The position numbers and the translations under genes were made by a program. From NCBI GenBank assembly GCA_028876655.1, contig JAGWRA010000026.1, positions 1 to 41,879 of the forward strand: DNA of 41,879 nucleotides, read 5' to 3'. The notes below the pieces were generated by a model. The model saw only the letters and a list, made by a program, of their open reading frames with translations, did not search any database and was not told where the DNA came from. Shown here one piece after another: positions 16,818 through 25,411 of the stretch. The stretch is from Acidobacteriota bacterium (GTDB lineage Bacteria; Acidobacteriota; Vicinamibacteria; Vicinamibacterales; CAVVIG01). How positions within the stretch are numbered: the first letter of the stretch is position 1; each line of letters starts with the position of its first letter.

Positions 16818-16870
16818 CCTCCGACGATAGCCGAGCGCCGGCCCCCCGTCCAGGCAGGGGGCGGGGGCGG

Positions 16871-16876
16871 TATACT
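16871..16876 (+). promoter_or_regulatory. -10 hexamer directly before the E1 start
   Basis: TATACT is followed by 7 nt and then GTGATG. Transcription would begin at the GTG (16884) or close to it, giving a leaderless message. No Shine-Dalgarno sequence is present. A -35 box is not obvious in the GC-rich stretch upstream. Confidence 0.6.
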
Positions 16877-16886
16877 TTCTGACGTG

Positions 16887-19376
16887 ATGTCCAAGACCAT
16901 CGAATCCCAATCGTTGACCGGGCTGGCGGGCCGTTTCGGCGCGTTCGTGGCCGAGCGCTTTCCGTTCGCCGTGGACGCCGCCGTCGAGGCGTTCGACGCC
17001 GCGGTCGCGCGGGCGCGCCAGAAGGGGGCCGACGCGGAGGCGATCGACGCGCTGCGGCCGCTGCTTCGCAAGGAACTGACCGCGCGGCTGGCCACGTCCG
17101 TCCCGGCCGGGCTGGCCGAGACGACGCCGGGCGTGACGGCGGAGGCGCGGCTGGCGGCGGCCCGCGAGGAGTTCGTGGAGGCGTGCGACGGCTTCCTGCG
17201 CCGCGCGTCGATTGCGGCCTCGCTGACGCCCGACGAGCGGCGGGAGATCCTGCGCGGCATGATCCTGACGCGCGCGACCGACAGCCAGCTGAAGACGTTC
17301 TTCACGGGCGGCGAGGTCCGCTACGAGGGGATTTCCTTCCAGGGGAAGGGATTCCGCTCGCTGGGCCAGGAAGCGATCTACGCGGGCGGCATCCGGCTGC
17401 GCCGGGGTCCGAAGTACCGCGGGGCCGACGGGAGCTGGCAGGGCGACGTGATCGCGCCGGTCATCCGCGACATCGGCATCGCGCTGGCGATGCGGCCCGA
17501 GCCCGAGAGCGTCCGCATGGTGCTGTCGGCGCAGATGGGCAAGGCCGGGCCGCCGCTCGACGGGCGCGACCTGCACGTGGGCGACTTCGCGTGGGGCATC
17601 CTGCCGGCGGCCGCGCCGCTGGCGGTCGGCACGGTGACGATGGCCGGCATGGCGATGGGCTTCCACCTGGACGGCTCCGGGCGCGTGGCCTTCTCGTTCA
17701 TCGGCGAGGGGGGCTCGTCGCTGGGCGAGTGGCACGAGGCGATCAACCTGTGCGCGGCGCGCCGGCTGCCGGCGGTCTTCTGCCTGCAGAACAACCAGAC
17801 GGCGCTGTCGACGCCGGTGAACGATCAGTCGGCGGTCCGCGTGTTCGCCGACAAGGCGGCGGGCTACGGCATCCCGGGCATCACCATCGACGGCACCGAC
17901 CCGGATGCGGTCGCGGCGGCGTTCACGTGGGCGGCCGAGCGGGCGCGCGCCGGTCTCGGCCCGACGCTCATCGAGCTCATCGCGATGCGGATGTGCGGGC
18001 ACGCCCACCACGACGACATGCTGTACCTCGGGCACGACCCGAAGCCGGGCTGGGAGTACCCGCCGCTCACCGAGCAGGGGTACGCCAACCGCGAGCTCTA
18101 CGAGTTCTGGCGGACGCGCGATCCGATCCCCACGTATGCCGCGAAGCTCGAGGCCGAAGGGATCATCGCGCCGGGCGACCTCGATCGGATGAAGGCGGAG
18201 GCCGATCGGATCGTCGGCGAGCAGGCGCGGGCCGTCATCGACGCGCCATGGCCGGAGCCGGCGTCGGCGGCCGTCGGGGTCTTCGCCGGCGAGGGGCCGC
18301 GGTACCGTGTGGAGGTGCTCGAGCCGGAGTGGCGGGTGGGGACGGCGCTCGGGACGCCGCTGCCGCCGCTCGATCCGGGGCCGCCGTTCGACCCGAAGGG
18401 GAACACGTTCCTCGACGCGGTGATGCGGGGCGTGGGCGACGTGCTGCGGGCCGATCCGCGCGTCTTCGTCTACGGCGAGGACGTGGGCGGCAAGTACGGC
18501 AACGCCTTCCTGCTGCTGCGGCCGCTGCTCAAGGAGTTCGGCGATCGCCTCCTGAACTCGACGCTGGCCGAGGGCGGCGTGCTGGGCGTCTGCGTCGGCG
18601 CGGCGCTGGCCGGCCGCCGGCCGATCGGCGAGATGCAGTTCAACGACTTCGTCGCGACCGGCTTCAACCAGCTGGTGAACAACGCGGCGAAGATCCGCTA
18701 CCGCTGGGGCGGCAGCGTGCCGATGGTCGTCCGGATGCCCTGGGGCGGCCTGCGCCACGCCGGGCCGTACCACAGCCAGAATACCGAGCCCTGGTTCTAC
18801 CGGACCCCCGGGCTGAAGATCGTGGTGCCGTCGACGCCGTACGACGCGCGGGCGCTGATGGCCGCGGCGGTCGCCGATCCGGACCCGGTGCTCTACTACG
18901 AGCACATCACGCTCTACCGCGAGCCCCGGATCAAGCAGGTGCTGGCCGAGGCGGCGCCCGAGCCGCTGCCGATCGGCAAGGCGGCGCTGCGGCGGGCCGG
19001 CGACGACCTGGCGATCATCTCCTACGGCGCCTACGTGCACGTCGCGATGCGGGCGGCGGCGGCGCTGGCCGCCGACGGCATCGAGGCGAGCGTGCTGGAC
19101 CTCCGGTCGCTCGTGCCGCTCGACAAGGAGGCCGTCCTCGCCGTGGTCCGGCACTGCAACCGGGTGCTGATCGTCCACGAGGACTCGCGGACCGGGGGCA
19201 TCGGCGAGAGCCTGGCGGCCATCATCCAGGAGGAGGCGTTCGAGTCGCTCGACGCCCCGATCCGGATCATCGGCGGCCTCGATACGCCCGTGCCCTACTC
19301 GCCGCCGCTCGAGGAGTTCTTCCTGCCGCACGAGGCGGACGTCGAGCGCGCGGCACGGTTGCTGATGCAGTACTGA
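16887..19376 (+). CDS. 2-oxoacid dehydrogenase E1, alpha and beta fused
   Basis: The 829-residue protein joins both E1 halves. An N-terminal extension of about 160 residues is followed by the alpha part, with FRSLGQEAIYAGG and a TPP-binding motif GEG at 273-275 running to QNN near 303; GEG replaces the usual GDG. The loop that is GHSTSDD in regulated enzymes reads GHAHHDD here. The beta part starts near 500, with VYGEDVGGKYGN, STLAEGGVLG, EMQFNDF and RMPWGG, and closes with SVLDLRSLVPLD and IVHEDSRTGGIGE. It decarboxylates a 2-oxo acid (branched-chain type most likely) and acylates a lipoyl E2 partner. No E2 or E3 gene is in view. Start: ATG 16887 or the adjacent in-frame GTG 16884. Confidence 0.9.
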   Translation: MSKTIESQSLTGLAGRFGAFVAERFPFAVDAAVEAFDAAVARARQKGADAEAIDALRPLLRKELTARLATSVPAGLAETTPGVTAEARLAAAREEFVEACDGFLRRASIAASLTPDERREILRGMILTRATDSQLKTFFTGGEVRYEGISFQGKGFRSLGQEAIYAGGIRLRRGPKYRGADGSWQGDVIAPVIRDIGIALAMRPEPESVRMVLSAQMGKAGPPLDGRDLHVGDFAWGILPAAAPLAVGTVTMAGMAMGFHLDGSGRVAFSFIGEGGSSLGEWHEAINLCAARRLPAVFCLQNNQTALSTPVNDQSAVRVFADKAAGYGIPGITIDGTDPDAVAAAFTWAAERARAGLGPTLIELIAMRMCGHAHHDDMLYLGHDPKPGWEYPPLTEQGYANRELYEFWRTRDPIPTYAAKLEAEGIIAPGDLDRMKAEADRIVGEQARAVIDAPWPEPASAAVGVFAGEGPRYRVEVLEPEWRVGTALGTPLPPLDPGPPFDPKGNTFLDAVMRGVGDVLRADPRVFVYGEDVGGKYGNAFLLLRPLLKEFGDRLLNSTLAEGGVLGVCVGAALAGRRPIGEMQFNDFVATGFNQLVNNAAKIRYRWGGSVPMVVRMPWGGLRHAGPYHSQNTEPWFYRTPGLKIVVPSTPYDARALMAAAVADPDPVLYYEHITLYREPRIKQVLAEAAPEPLPIGKAALRRAGDDLAIISYGAYVHVAMRAAAALAADGIEASVLDLRSLVPLDKEAVLAVVRHCNRVLIVHEDSRTGGIGESLAAIIQEEAFESLDAPIRIIGGLDTPVPYSPPLEEFFLPHEADVERAARLLMQY

Positions 19377-19385
19377 CGATGAGCG

Positions 19386-19493
19386 GCAATGGGCAATGCG
19401 CAATGGGCAATGAGTGACGAGCGATGAGTGATCCGGGAGGTGCGGTTCTGAACAATACCCATTGCGCATTGCCCATCGCGCATTGCCTGCACC
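19386..19493. repeat. Facing GCAAYGN heptad arrays (inverted pair)
   Basis: Left array, plus sense: GCAATGG, GCAATGC, GCAATGG, GCAATGA, then drifting GTGACGA, GCGATGA, GTGATCC (19386-19434). Right array, inverse sense: CCATTGC, GCATTGC, CCATCGC, GCATTGC, CTGCACC (19459-19493). About 25 bp lie between them, so the two arms can pair as a long hairpin. The unit length is a strict seven. The element begins 10 bp after the E1 stop and ends shortly before the MFS start, so it could affect read-through between them. Confidence 0.85.
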
Positions 19494-19521
19494 TGGTCCC
19501 CTGCCTCAGCCCTCTTCTGCC

Positions 19522-20775
19522 GTGACCTCATCGGGCGCTCCGTCCACGTCCTCCTTCGTCCTCGCCCGCCGGGCCGCGTACTACGGGCTGGCGGTCATCA
19601 CGCTGCTCAACTTCGTCAACTACATCGACCGCTACATCCTGTCGGCGGTGATGCCGCGCATCAAGAGCGACCTCGGCATCAACGATTTCGAGCTCGGGCT
19701 CCTCACCAACGGGTTCCTCGTCAGTTACTTCCTCACCTCGCCGTTCTTCGGCCGGCTGGGCGACCGGCTGTCGCGGACGAAGCTGATCTCGGCGGGGGTC
19801 GCGGCCTGGAGCGTCGCCACGGCCGCGTCGGGGCTGGCCGCGACCTTCCCGCAGCTGTTCGCGGCGCGCGCCACGGTCGGCGTCGGCGAGGCGGCCTACG
19901 CGACGATCTCGCCGTCGCTGCTCTCCGACTACTTCCCGAAGGCGCAGCGCGGCCGCGCGTTCGCGACCTTCTACGTCGCGCTGCCGGTCGGCGCGGCGTT
20001 CGGCTTCCTGCTCGGCGGCGCGCTGGAGCACGCCTACGGCTGGCGGGCGGCGTTCTACGCGGTCGGGCTGCCGGGGATCGCGCTCGCGCTGCTCACGCTG
20101 ACGATCGCCGAGCCGCCGCGCGGCATCCAGGACGACGAGCCGGTGCCCGTGCTGGACGAGTCGATCTGGCAGAGCCTGCGGACGCTCATCCGGATCCCCG
20201 ACTACCTCTGGACCGTCGTCGGCTACGCCGCGTACACCTTCGGCGTGGGCGGCCTGGCGATCTGGATGCCGACCTACCTGGCGCGCGTGCGCGGTCTCGA
20301 GCTGCGCGATGCCGACTTCCTGGTGGGCGGGGTGACCGTGGTCGCCGGACTGGCGGGGACGTTCCTCGGCGGGTTCCTCGGGGACCGGCTGCTGCGCTGG
20401 ACCGATCGCGCGTACCTGTGGCTGTCGGGCATCGCCGCGCTGCTCGGCATCGTGCCGACCTGGATCGCCCTCACGGGCGGCTCCGAGCCGGTCTACATCG
20501 GCGGCTTCTTCGTGGCCGAGTTCCTGCTCTTCCTCAGCACCGGGCCGATCAACGTCGTCATCGTCTCGGCCGTGCCGGTGGCGATGCGCGCCACGGCGAT
20601 GGCGGTCAGCATCTTCGCCATCCACCTGTTCGGCGACGCCATCTCCCCGCCGATCATCGGCGCGATTGCCGATCGGGTCGGCCTGGCCAAGGCGGTGCTG
20701 ATCGTGCCGGTGGCGGTGGCGATCTGCGGAGTCGTCTGGACGGGGATTGCCGCGCGCAAGGCGCGGCAGCCCTGA
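19522..20775 (+). CDS. MFS transporter, spinster-like
   Basis: The 417-residue protein (from GTG 19522) has 12 predicted helices and the MFS signature between helices 2 and 3 (FGRLGDRLSRTKLI). FVNYIDRYILSAVMPRIKSDLGI in helix 1 (quoted in part: NYIDRYILS) is typical of the spinster-like branch, which exports or imports lipids, sugars or organic acids. Substrate is unknown. The start is uncertain: GTG 19522 has a weak ribosome-binding site. A TTG at 19462 in the same frame falls inside the heptad array and is less likely. It is the first gene of a tight three-gene run (11 bp to the next, then an overlap). Confidence 0.88.
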   Translation: MTSSGAPSTSSFVLARRAAYYGLAVITLLNFVNYIDRYILSAVMPRIKSDLGINDFELGLLTNGFLVSYFLTSPFFGRLGDRLSRTKLISAGVAAWSVATAASGLAATFPQLFAARATVGVGEAAYATISPSLLSDYFPKAQRGRAFATFYVALPVGAAFGFLLGGALEHAYGWRAAFYAVGLPGIALALLTLTIAEPPRGIQDDEPVPVLDESIWQSLRTLIRIPDYLWTVVGYAAYTFGVGGLAIWMPTYLARVRGLELRDADFLVGGVTVVAGLAGTFLGGFLGDRLLRWTDRAYLWLSGIAALLGIVPTWIALTGGSEPVYIGGFFVAEFLLFLSTGPINVVIVSAVPVAMRATAMAVSIFAIHLFGDAISPPIIGAIADRVGLAKAVLIVPVAVAICGVVWTGIAARKARQP

Positions 20776-20786
20776 GGGCCTGAGCG

Positions 20787-21659
20787 ATGCCGCCGGTGCC
20801 GGACTCCCCGCGGAGGCGCGTGCAGACCTTCATCCTCTGCGCCTGGCAGCTCGCGTGGGCGGCCGGCCTCGTGGAGAACGCGCGGGTCTTTGCGGCGCGC
20901 CCGGCGTCGACCCCTGCCTACGCCGTCATCGCCGGTCAGACTGCAGTCTTCTTCGCCTTCACGGCATGCCTCGCGACCGGTCTCTTCGTGCGGGCCTGGC
21001 GTCGACGGCGGCTGACGCCCGGCGCCGCCGGGATCCTTCTCGTGGCGGCGGCGGCGCTGGTGGCCCTCCAGCTCGAGCCGCAGGCGACGCACTGGCTCGT
21101 GCTGCGCTATCGCGCACCCGCTTCCATGGACGTGTGGGTGGACGGCCAGAGCGTGTCCGGGCAGGCGGTCCCGTTGACCGGCGCGCCGCCTGACACGACG
21201 ATCCAGCTCGCATCCGCGGCGCTGCAGTACGACGTGGTCGTGGTGCTGGATGGGTGGGTCCCGCGCGACGAGGCCATTCGTGCCGCGCAATCCCGGGAGC
21301 CGGCGGCCGATCGCGCCGGAGCCCGGCTCGACGTCCTGCCCCTCGCCCGACGTGGCCGCGATCTCTCCTCCCTCCTGCCCGACGGCGCGCGCGAGTCGGC
21401 CACGTTCGTCGTCGGCTGGCACGACACGGGTTATCCGCTTCGCCCGCGTCCGCTGCTCCAGGTGGTCGGAGGAGGAACGCGATACGTCGACGTCGAGCTG
21501 CGCCGTGCCAGGGTGGCGGCGACGATGAGAGGGCCGGAGGCGCTGGTGCCCATCGCGCATCGGACCGGCTTGCAGAGCCTCGCCGTGGGCCTCGTGCTCG
21601 GCGCTTGTCTCCTGCTGCACGGAGGGTTGCGACGATGGTGGCTCGCCGCGATCGCCTGA
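20787..21659 (+). CDS. Membrane protein of unknown function
   Basis: The 290-residue protein has three N-terminal transmembrane segments (about 14-32, 44-68 and 80-96), a soluble region of about 155 residues (100-255), and a final helix near 265-282. The soluble part has beta character (SMDVWVDGQSVSG, YDVVVVLDGWVPRD, RYVDVELRRAR) and is probably outside the membrane. I recognise no family. The gene starts 11 bp after the MFS stop and its last 25 bp overlap the glycosyltransferase gene, so co-translation and a shared task (envelope glycan or lipid handling) are likely but unproven. Confidence 0.78.
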   Translation: MPPVPDSPRRRVQTFILCAWQLAWAAGLVENARVFAARPASTPAYAVIAGQTAVFFAFTACLATGLFVRAWRRRRLTPGAAGILLVAAAALVALQLEPQATHWLVLRYRAPASMDVWVDGQSVSGQAVPLTGAPPDTTIQLASAALQYDVVVVLDGWVPRDEAIRAAQSREPAADRAGARLDVLPLARRGRDLSSLLPDGARESATFVVGWHDTGYPLRPRPLLQVVGGGTRYVDVELRRARVAATMRGPEALVPIAHRTGLQSLAVGLVLGACLLLHGGLRRWWLAAIA

Positions 21660-22903
21660 CCGCGATCGTTCCGCCCGTCGTGCTGGCGGGGTTCGCGCTG
21701 GCGCTGGTGGGCGGCTTCAGCTGGGAAATGTACCGTGCGGCCGCCCAGCCGCCGGGCGTCGACGCGGTCACCTACCTCCGGTGGGCGACGGCGATCGACC
21801 ACGGTTACGGTCTCGGGCTGCAGCCCGGCGCCGACTTCGTTCCCGACTACTGGCCGCCGGGCGGCTTCTACGCCCTCGCCTGGATCCTGCACGTCCTGGG
21901 CGGGAACTGGCGGTTGTACGTCTTCGTCGGACCGGTGCTGGCCGCCGCCGCCGCCGCCCTGCTGTACGGCCTCGCGATCCGCTGTGTCGAACGTCGACTG
22001 GCCCTCGCGCCATGTGTTGCCACCGTGTGCTGGGGTGGATTCCTGATCAACGCGGTCTCCATCGGCTCGGACTTCCTCGGCATGAGCCTGTTTCTCGGAG
22101 CGCTGCTCGTGCTGGTCGACGCCGTCGGCCGATCGTCCCTGCCGGAGGCTGGAGTGGCCGGCGTCCTGTTCGGCCTGGCGAGCCTCACGAGGCCCAACGA
22201 CCTGCTGTTTACGGGGTTCCTCGCGGGTCTGCTCCTGCTCTCGCAACGCTACCGCACCGGATTCCGGCGCGAGCTGGCCTGCGTCGGGGTCGCACTGCTG
22301 TGCGTGGTGCTGACCGTGGCGCCATGGATTGCCAGGAACCGCCTCGTCACCGGGCGCTTCTCGCCGGTGGCCTCGAGTGGCGCCACCAACTTCATCATCG
22401 GCAACAATCCGTTTGCCACGGGGACCTACGCCATCTGGACGCCGCAGCAGGAGACGGCGATGCGGCAGATGGGACTGGCCGGTCCGAATCCCTACACTCG
22501 CATCGGCCGCATCGGCTGGAAACCGGTGCTGATCTATAACCTGACCCACCCGGCCTTCGCGCTCCGCAACCTCGGGCGAAAGCTGTACTACCTCCTCTTC
22601 GACGAGGAGATCGCCCCGGATCCGCTGTTCCTGTACCCATCCACGACGTTCTCCCTCGTGGCGCACGCGCTCTTCTGGATGCTCGTTCTGGTGGGGGCGT
22701 GGAGCTTCTGGACATGCGAGGGCTTTGCGCCGAGAGCCGTCGCCGCCTGGCTGGCCTACGGCGTCCTGTCGGTCCTGCCGTTCTTCGGAGCGGCCCGGTT
22801 CCGGCTGGGCTTCGCGCCGGCGGCGTTCATCCTCCTGGCGGCGGGCCTGCAGCGGCTGCTCGGATCCCGCCCGGCTCACGGGGCGGACCTTCCTCCTCTC
22901 TGA
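21635..22903 (+). CDS. GT-C-like membrane glycosyltransferase (family 39/PMT-related)
   Basis: The ATG at 21635 lies inside the previous gene's end and is preceded by GGAGGG at 8 nt. The product has 422 residues with about ten transmembrane helices. After helix 1 the first loop has GVDAVTYLRWA (Asp43), the position of the conserved acidic residue of GT-C enzymes, followed by DYWPPGGFYALAWI. Later comes LASLTRPNDLLF. Such enzymes use polyprenyl-phosphate sugars to glycosylate lipids or proteins on the outer face of the inner membrane. The exact acceptor is unknown. The pairing with an MFS transporter and a membrane protein of unknown function suggests an envelope-glycan unit. Confidence 0.8.
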   Translation: MVARRDRLTAIVPPVVLAGFALALVGGFSWEMYRAAAQPPGVDAVTYLRWATAIDHGYGLGLQPGADFVPDYWPPGGFYALAWILHVLGGNWRLYVFVGPVLAAAAAALLYGLAIRCVERRLALAPCVATVCWGGFLINAVSIGSDFLGMSLFLGALLVLVDAVGRSSLPEAGVAGVLFGLASLTRPNDLLFTGFLAGLLLLSQRYRTGFRRELACVGVALLCVVLTVAPWIARNRLVTGRFSPVASSGATNFIIGNNPFATGTYAIWTPQQETAMRQMGLAGPNPYTRIGRIGWKPVLIYNLTHPAFALRNLGRKLYYLLFDEEIAPDPLFLYPSTTFSLVAHALFWMLVLVGAWSFWTCEGFAPRAVAAWLAYGVLSVLPFFGAARFRLGFAPAAFILLAAGLQRLLGSRPAHGADLPPL

Positions 22904-23005
22904 TCGCCAAGGCTGCCTGGTGAAGGACGAGGAAGAGATCGGTGACGCAGAGAAGGACGCCGCAGCCCCGGCTGAACCGATTGCTCCGGGATAGACGCCG
23001 AGTGG

Positions 23006-25405
23006 CTACTCGTTTCGCAAAGCCACCACCGGATCCACCCGGACCGCCCGCCGTGTGGGGAACCAGCAGGCCAGCAGAGCGGCGAGCGCGAGGACGAGCG
23101 GGACGAGCGCGAAGGTGGCTGGATCGAACGGACTCACGCCGAAGAGCAGGCTTGACAGCAGGCGGGAGAGGAATGCGGCCGAGACGAGACCGGCGAGGAG
23201 GCCGGCACCGACCAGCCGCGCGCCGTCGCCGAGCACTTCGCGCACGATGTCGGCCGGTGCGGCACCGAGCGCGATGCGGACGCCGATCTCGTGCGCCCGC
23301 TGGGCGACCAGGTACGCCATCACGCCGTAGACGCCGACCGCCGCGAGCAGCAGCGCCAGGCCGGCGAAGCCGGCGAGCAGCGTGGCGTTGAGACGCTGCG
23401 GCGCCGCTGACTCGCCCACGAGGTGCTCCATCGTCGTCACCGTGCCGAGCGGCTGGTTGCCGTCGAGCGACGACACCTGGGCCCGAAGCGCCGCGGAGAT
23501 GGCCAGGGGATCGCCGGCCGTGCGCGCCACCAGCGTCATGTCCGGCAAGGGAGCCTGCTGGAACGGCTGGTACAGCTCGATCTTCTCGTCTGCGTCGAGG
23601 CCGCCGAAGCGCACGGACCCGACAATGCCGACAATCGTCAACCATGGGCCGTCCGAGCCGAATCGGATGTGCTGGCCGAGCGGGTCGGCGTTCGGCCAGT
23701 AGCGCCGGGCCATGGCCGTGTTGATGATGGCGACCTTCAGCGTGTCCGGCCCGTCCTGTGCCTCGAATGCGCGGCCCTTGACGAGGGGGATCCCCATCGT
23801 TGCGAAGTATCCCGGCGTGACCGTGCGCCACGCGACGCTCGACTCCTCATCCGGCAGCGCCCTGGGCCGCCCCTCGATCTCGAATCCCCTGGAGTAGTTG
23901 CTGCCGCTCATCGGCAGGACCGACGTCGCACCCGCGCGCAGCACGCCGGGGAGAGCGGCGGTCCGTTGCACCAGCGCGTCGATGAACGCCTGCTGCCGGG
24001 TGGCGGTGCCGTAGCGGGTCGCGGGCAGCGGGACCTCCGCAGCCAGGACGTGACTGGCATTGAATCCCGGATTGACGTCGAGGAGGCGCGCGAAGCTGCG
24101 CAGCAGCAGGCTGGCGCCGATGAGGAGGACGACGGCCAGCGCGATTTCGACGGCGACGAGCGTCGATCGGAAGCGGCGGTGGACGACGGCGGCTGAACCA
24201 CGGCCGCCGTCCTTCAGTGCGCCGTGCAGGTCGGCGCGCGACGCCTGCAGGGCCGGGCCGATGCCGAAGACGAGTCCCGTGAGGACCGACAGACCGAGCG
24301 TGAAGGCGAACACACCCGCGTCCAGCCGGACCACGGCGACGCTCGGCAGCACGCCATGCGCCAGCCGCACGAGCAGATCGCGTCCCCACAGGGCGAGGAG
24401 CACGCCGCCGACCCCGCCGGCGAGCGCCACGGCCAGGCTCTCCGCGAGGAACTGCCGGATGAGCCGTCCCCGTGTCGCCCCGAGCGCGGCGCGCACGGCG
24501 ACCTCGCGACGACGGGCGGCGGCCCGCGCCAGCAGGAGGTTCGCCACGTTCGCGCAGCCGATGAGCAGGACGAAGGCCACCGCCGCCATCAGCACCAGCA
24601 GCGCGGTCCGGACGTCGCCGACGTACTGCGTCCTCAGCGACACGAGGTTGACGCCGTAGCCGTTGTAGTAGGTCGGCAGCTCCTTCGACAGTTGCTGCAT
24701 GACGCCCGTCAGATCGGCCTGCGCCATCGCCGGTGTCACCCCGGGCTTCAGGCGGCCGACGACGTTGAAGTGATGGTGCCCGTTCAGTTCGTCAATCGTC
24801 TTGGGATAGACGTATGGCCCCCACACCTGCACGTCGCCGAAGTTCCAGAAGGTGAACCCGGCCGGCAGCACACCCACCACCGTCCGCGGGCCATCGTCCA
24901 GTCTGAGCGTCTGCCCGACGATGGCCGGGTCGCTGCCGAACTGCTGCTGCCAGAGATCGTGACTGATGACGGCGACGCGATCGTGCCCGGGCTCGGCGTC
25001 CGATGGCTGCAGCAGGCGCCCGAGCGCGGGGTGGACGCCGAGCAGGCTGAAGAAGTCCGTCGAGACGAATCCCGCCGGCACGACCTCGGGCTCGCGGCCC
25101 CCGGTGAGGTTCGCCACTTCCCAGTCGAGCAGCGCCATGCCGCTGAAGCTGTGGTTCCGCTGCTCCCACGCGCGGAACTCGCCGGCCGACGCCGACGTGT
25201 GGTCCCAGCCCGGCCGCGGGCGTGTCTCCCAGATCATCGTGAGCTGCCCGGGATCGCGGTACGGCAGCGGCCGCAGCAGCACGGCATCGACGATGCTGAA
25301 GAGCGCGGTGTTGGCCCCGATGCCCAGCGCGAGGGTCAGGATCGCAACGGTGGCGAAGCCGGGGTTCTTCAGGAGGACGCGGAGCGCGTGGCGGAGGTCT
25401 GACAT
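23006..25405 (-). CDS. ADOP-type orphan ABC permease (FtsX/MacB fold), copy 2
   Basis: The 799-residue protein starts [22 protein letters not shown], then [23 protein letters not shown], the standard ADOP opening. A MacB-like periplasmic core (about 45-245) is followed by an FtsX-type three-helix unit (about 265-400, with [21 protein letters not shown]). A second core (about 430-640) and a second FtsX unit (about 670-795, with [17 protein letters not shown]) follow. The family is the acidobacterial duplicated orphan permease: a MacB-like permease with no ATPase partner encoded beside it. Its ATPase and cargo are unknown; relatives move envelope molecules or transmit mechanical signals. It starts 6 bp after the stop of its paralogue, with no ribosome-binding site, so translational coupling is likely. 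Confidence 0.93.
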   Translation of the reverse strand: MSDLRHALRVLLKNPGFATVAILTLALGIGANTALFSIVDAVLLRPLPYRDPGQLTMIWETRPRPGWDHTSASAGEFRAWEQRNHSFSGMALLDWEVANLTGGREPEVVPAGFVSTDFFSLLGVHPALGRLLQPSDAEPGHDRVAVISHDLWQQQFGSDPAIVGQTLRLDDGPRTVVGVLPAGFTFWNFGDVQVWGPYVYPKTIDELNGHHHFNVVGRLKPGVTPAMAQADLTGVMQQLSKELPTYYNGYGVNLVSLRTQYVGDVRTALLVLMAAVAFVLLIGCANVANLLLARAAARRREVAVRAALGATRGRLIRQFLAESLAVALAGGVGGVLLALWGRDLLVRLAHGVLPSVAVVRLDAGVFAFTLGLSVLTGLVFGIGPALQASRADLHGALKDGGRGSAAVVHRRFRSTLVAVEIALAVVLLIGASLLLRSFARLLDVNPGFNASHVLAAEVPLPATRYGTATRQQAFIDALVQRTAALPGVLRAGATSVLPMSGSNYSRGFEIEGRPRALPDEESSVAWRTVTPGYFATMGIPLVKGRAFEAQDGPDTLKVAIINTAMARRYWPNADPLGQHIRFGSDGPWLTIVGIVGSVRFGGLDADEKIELYQPFQQAPLPDMTLVARTAGDPLAISAALRAQVSSLDGNQPLGTVTTMEHLVGESAAPQRLNATLLAGFAGLALLLAAVGVYGVMAYLVAQRAHEIGVRIALGAAPADIVREVLGDGARLVGAGLLAGLVSAAFLSRLLSSLLFGVSPFDPATFALVPLVLALAALLACWFPTRRAVRVDPVVALRNE

Positions 25406-25411
25406 GAGTGT

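Noticed and set aside
16818-19469. Extension of the tag reading frame to more than 1000 residues
   Set aside because: Only the last 191 residues are Tag. The rest is antisense to the E1 gene, with low-complexity Arg/Asp/His composition.
19462-19521. TTG start for the MFS transporter at 19462
   Set aside because: It falls inside the heptad array and adds a Pro/Ser-rich leader not seen in the family. GTG 19522 is preferred though not proven.
22904-23005. Small gene or terminator between the glycosyltransferase and ADOP stops
   Set aside because: No coding signal. The only hairpin (CGAGT-GGCT-ACTCG, 22999-23012) is 5 bp and overlaps the ADOP stop, so it is too weak to call.
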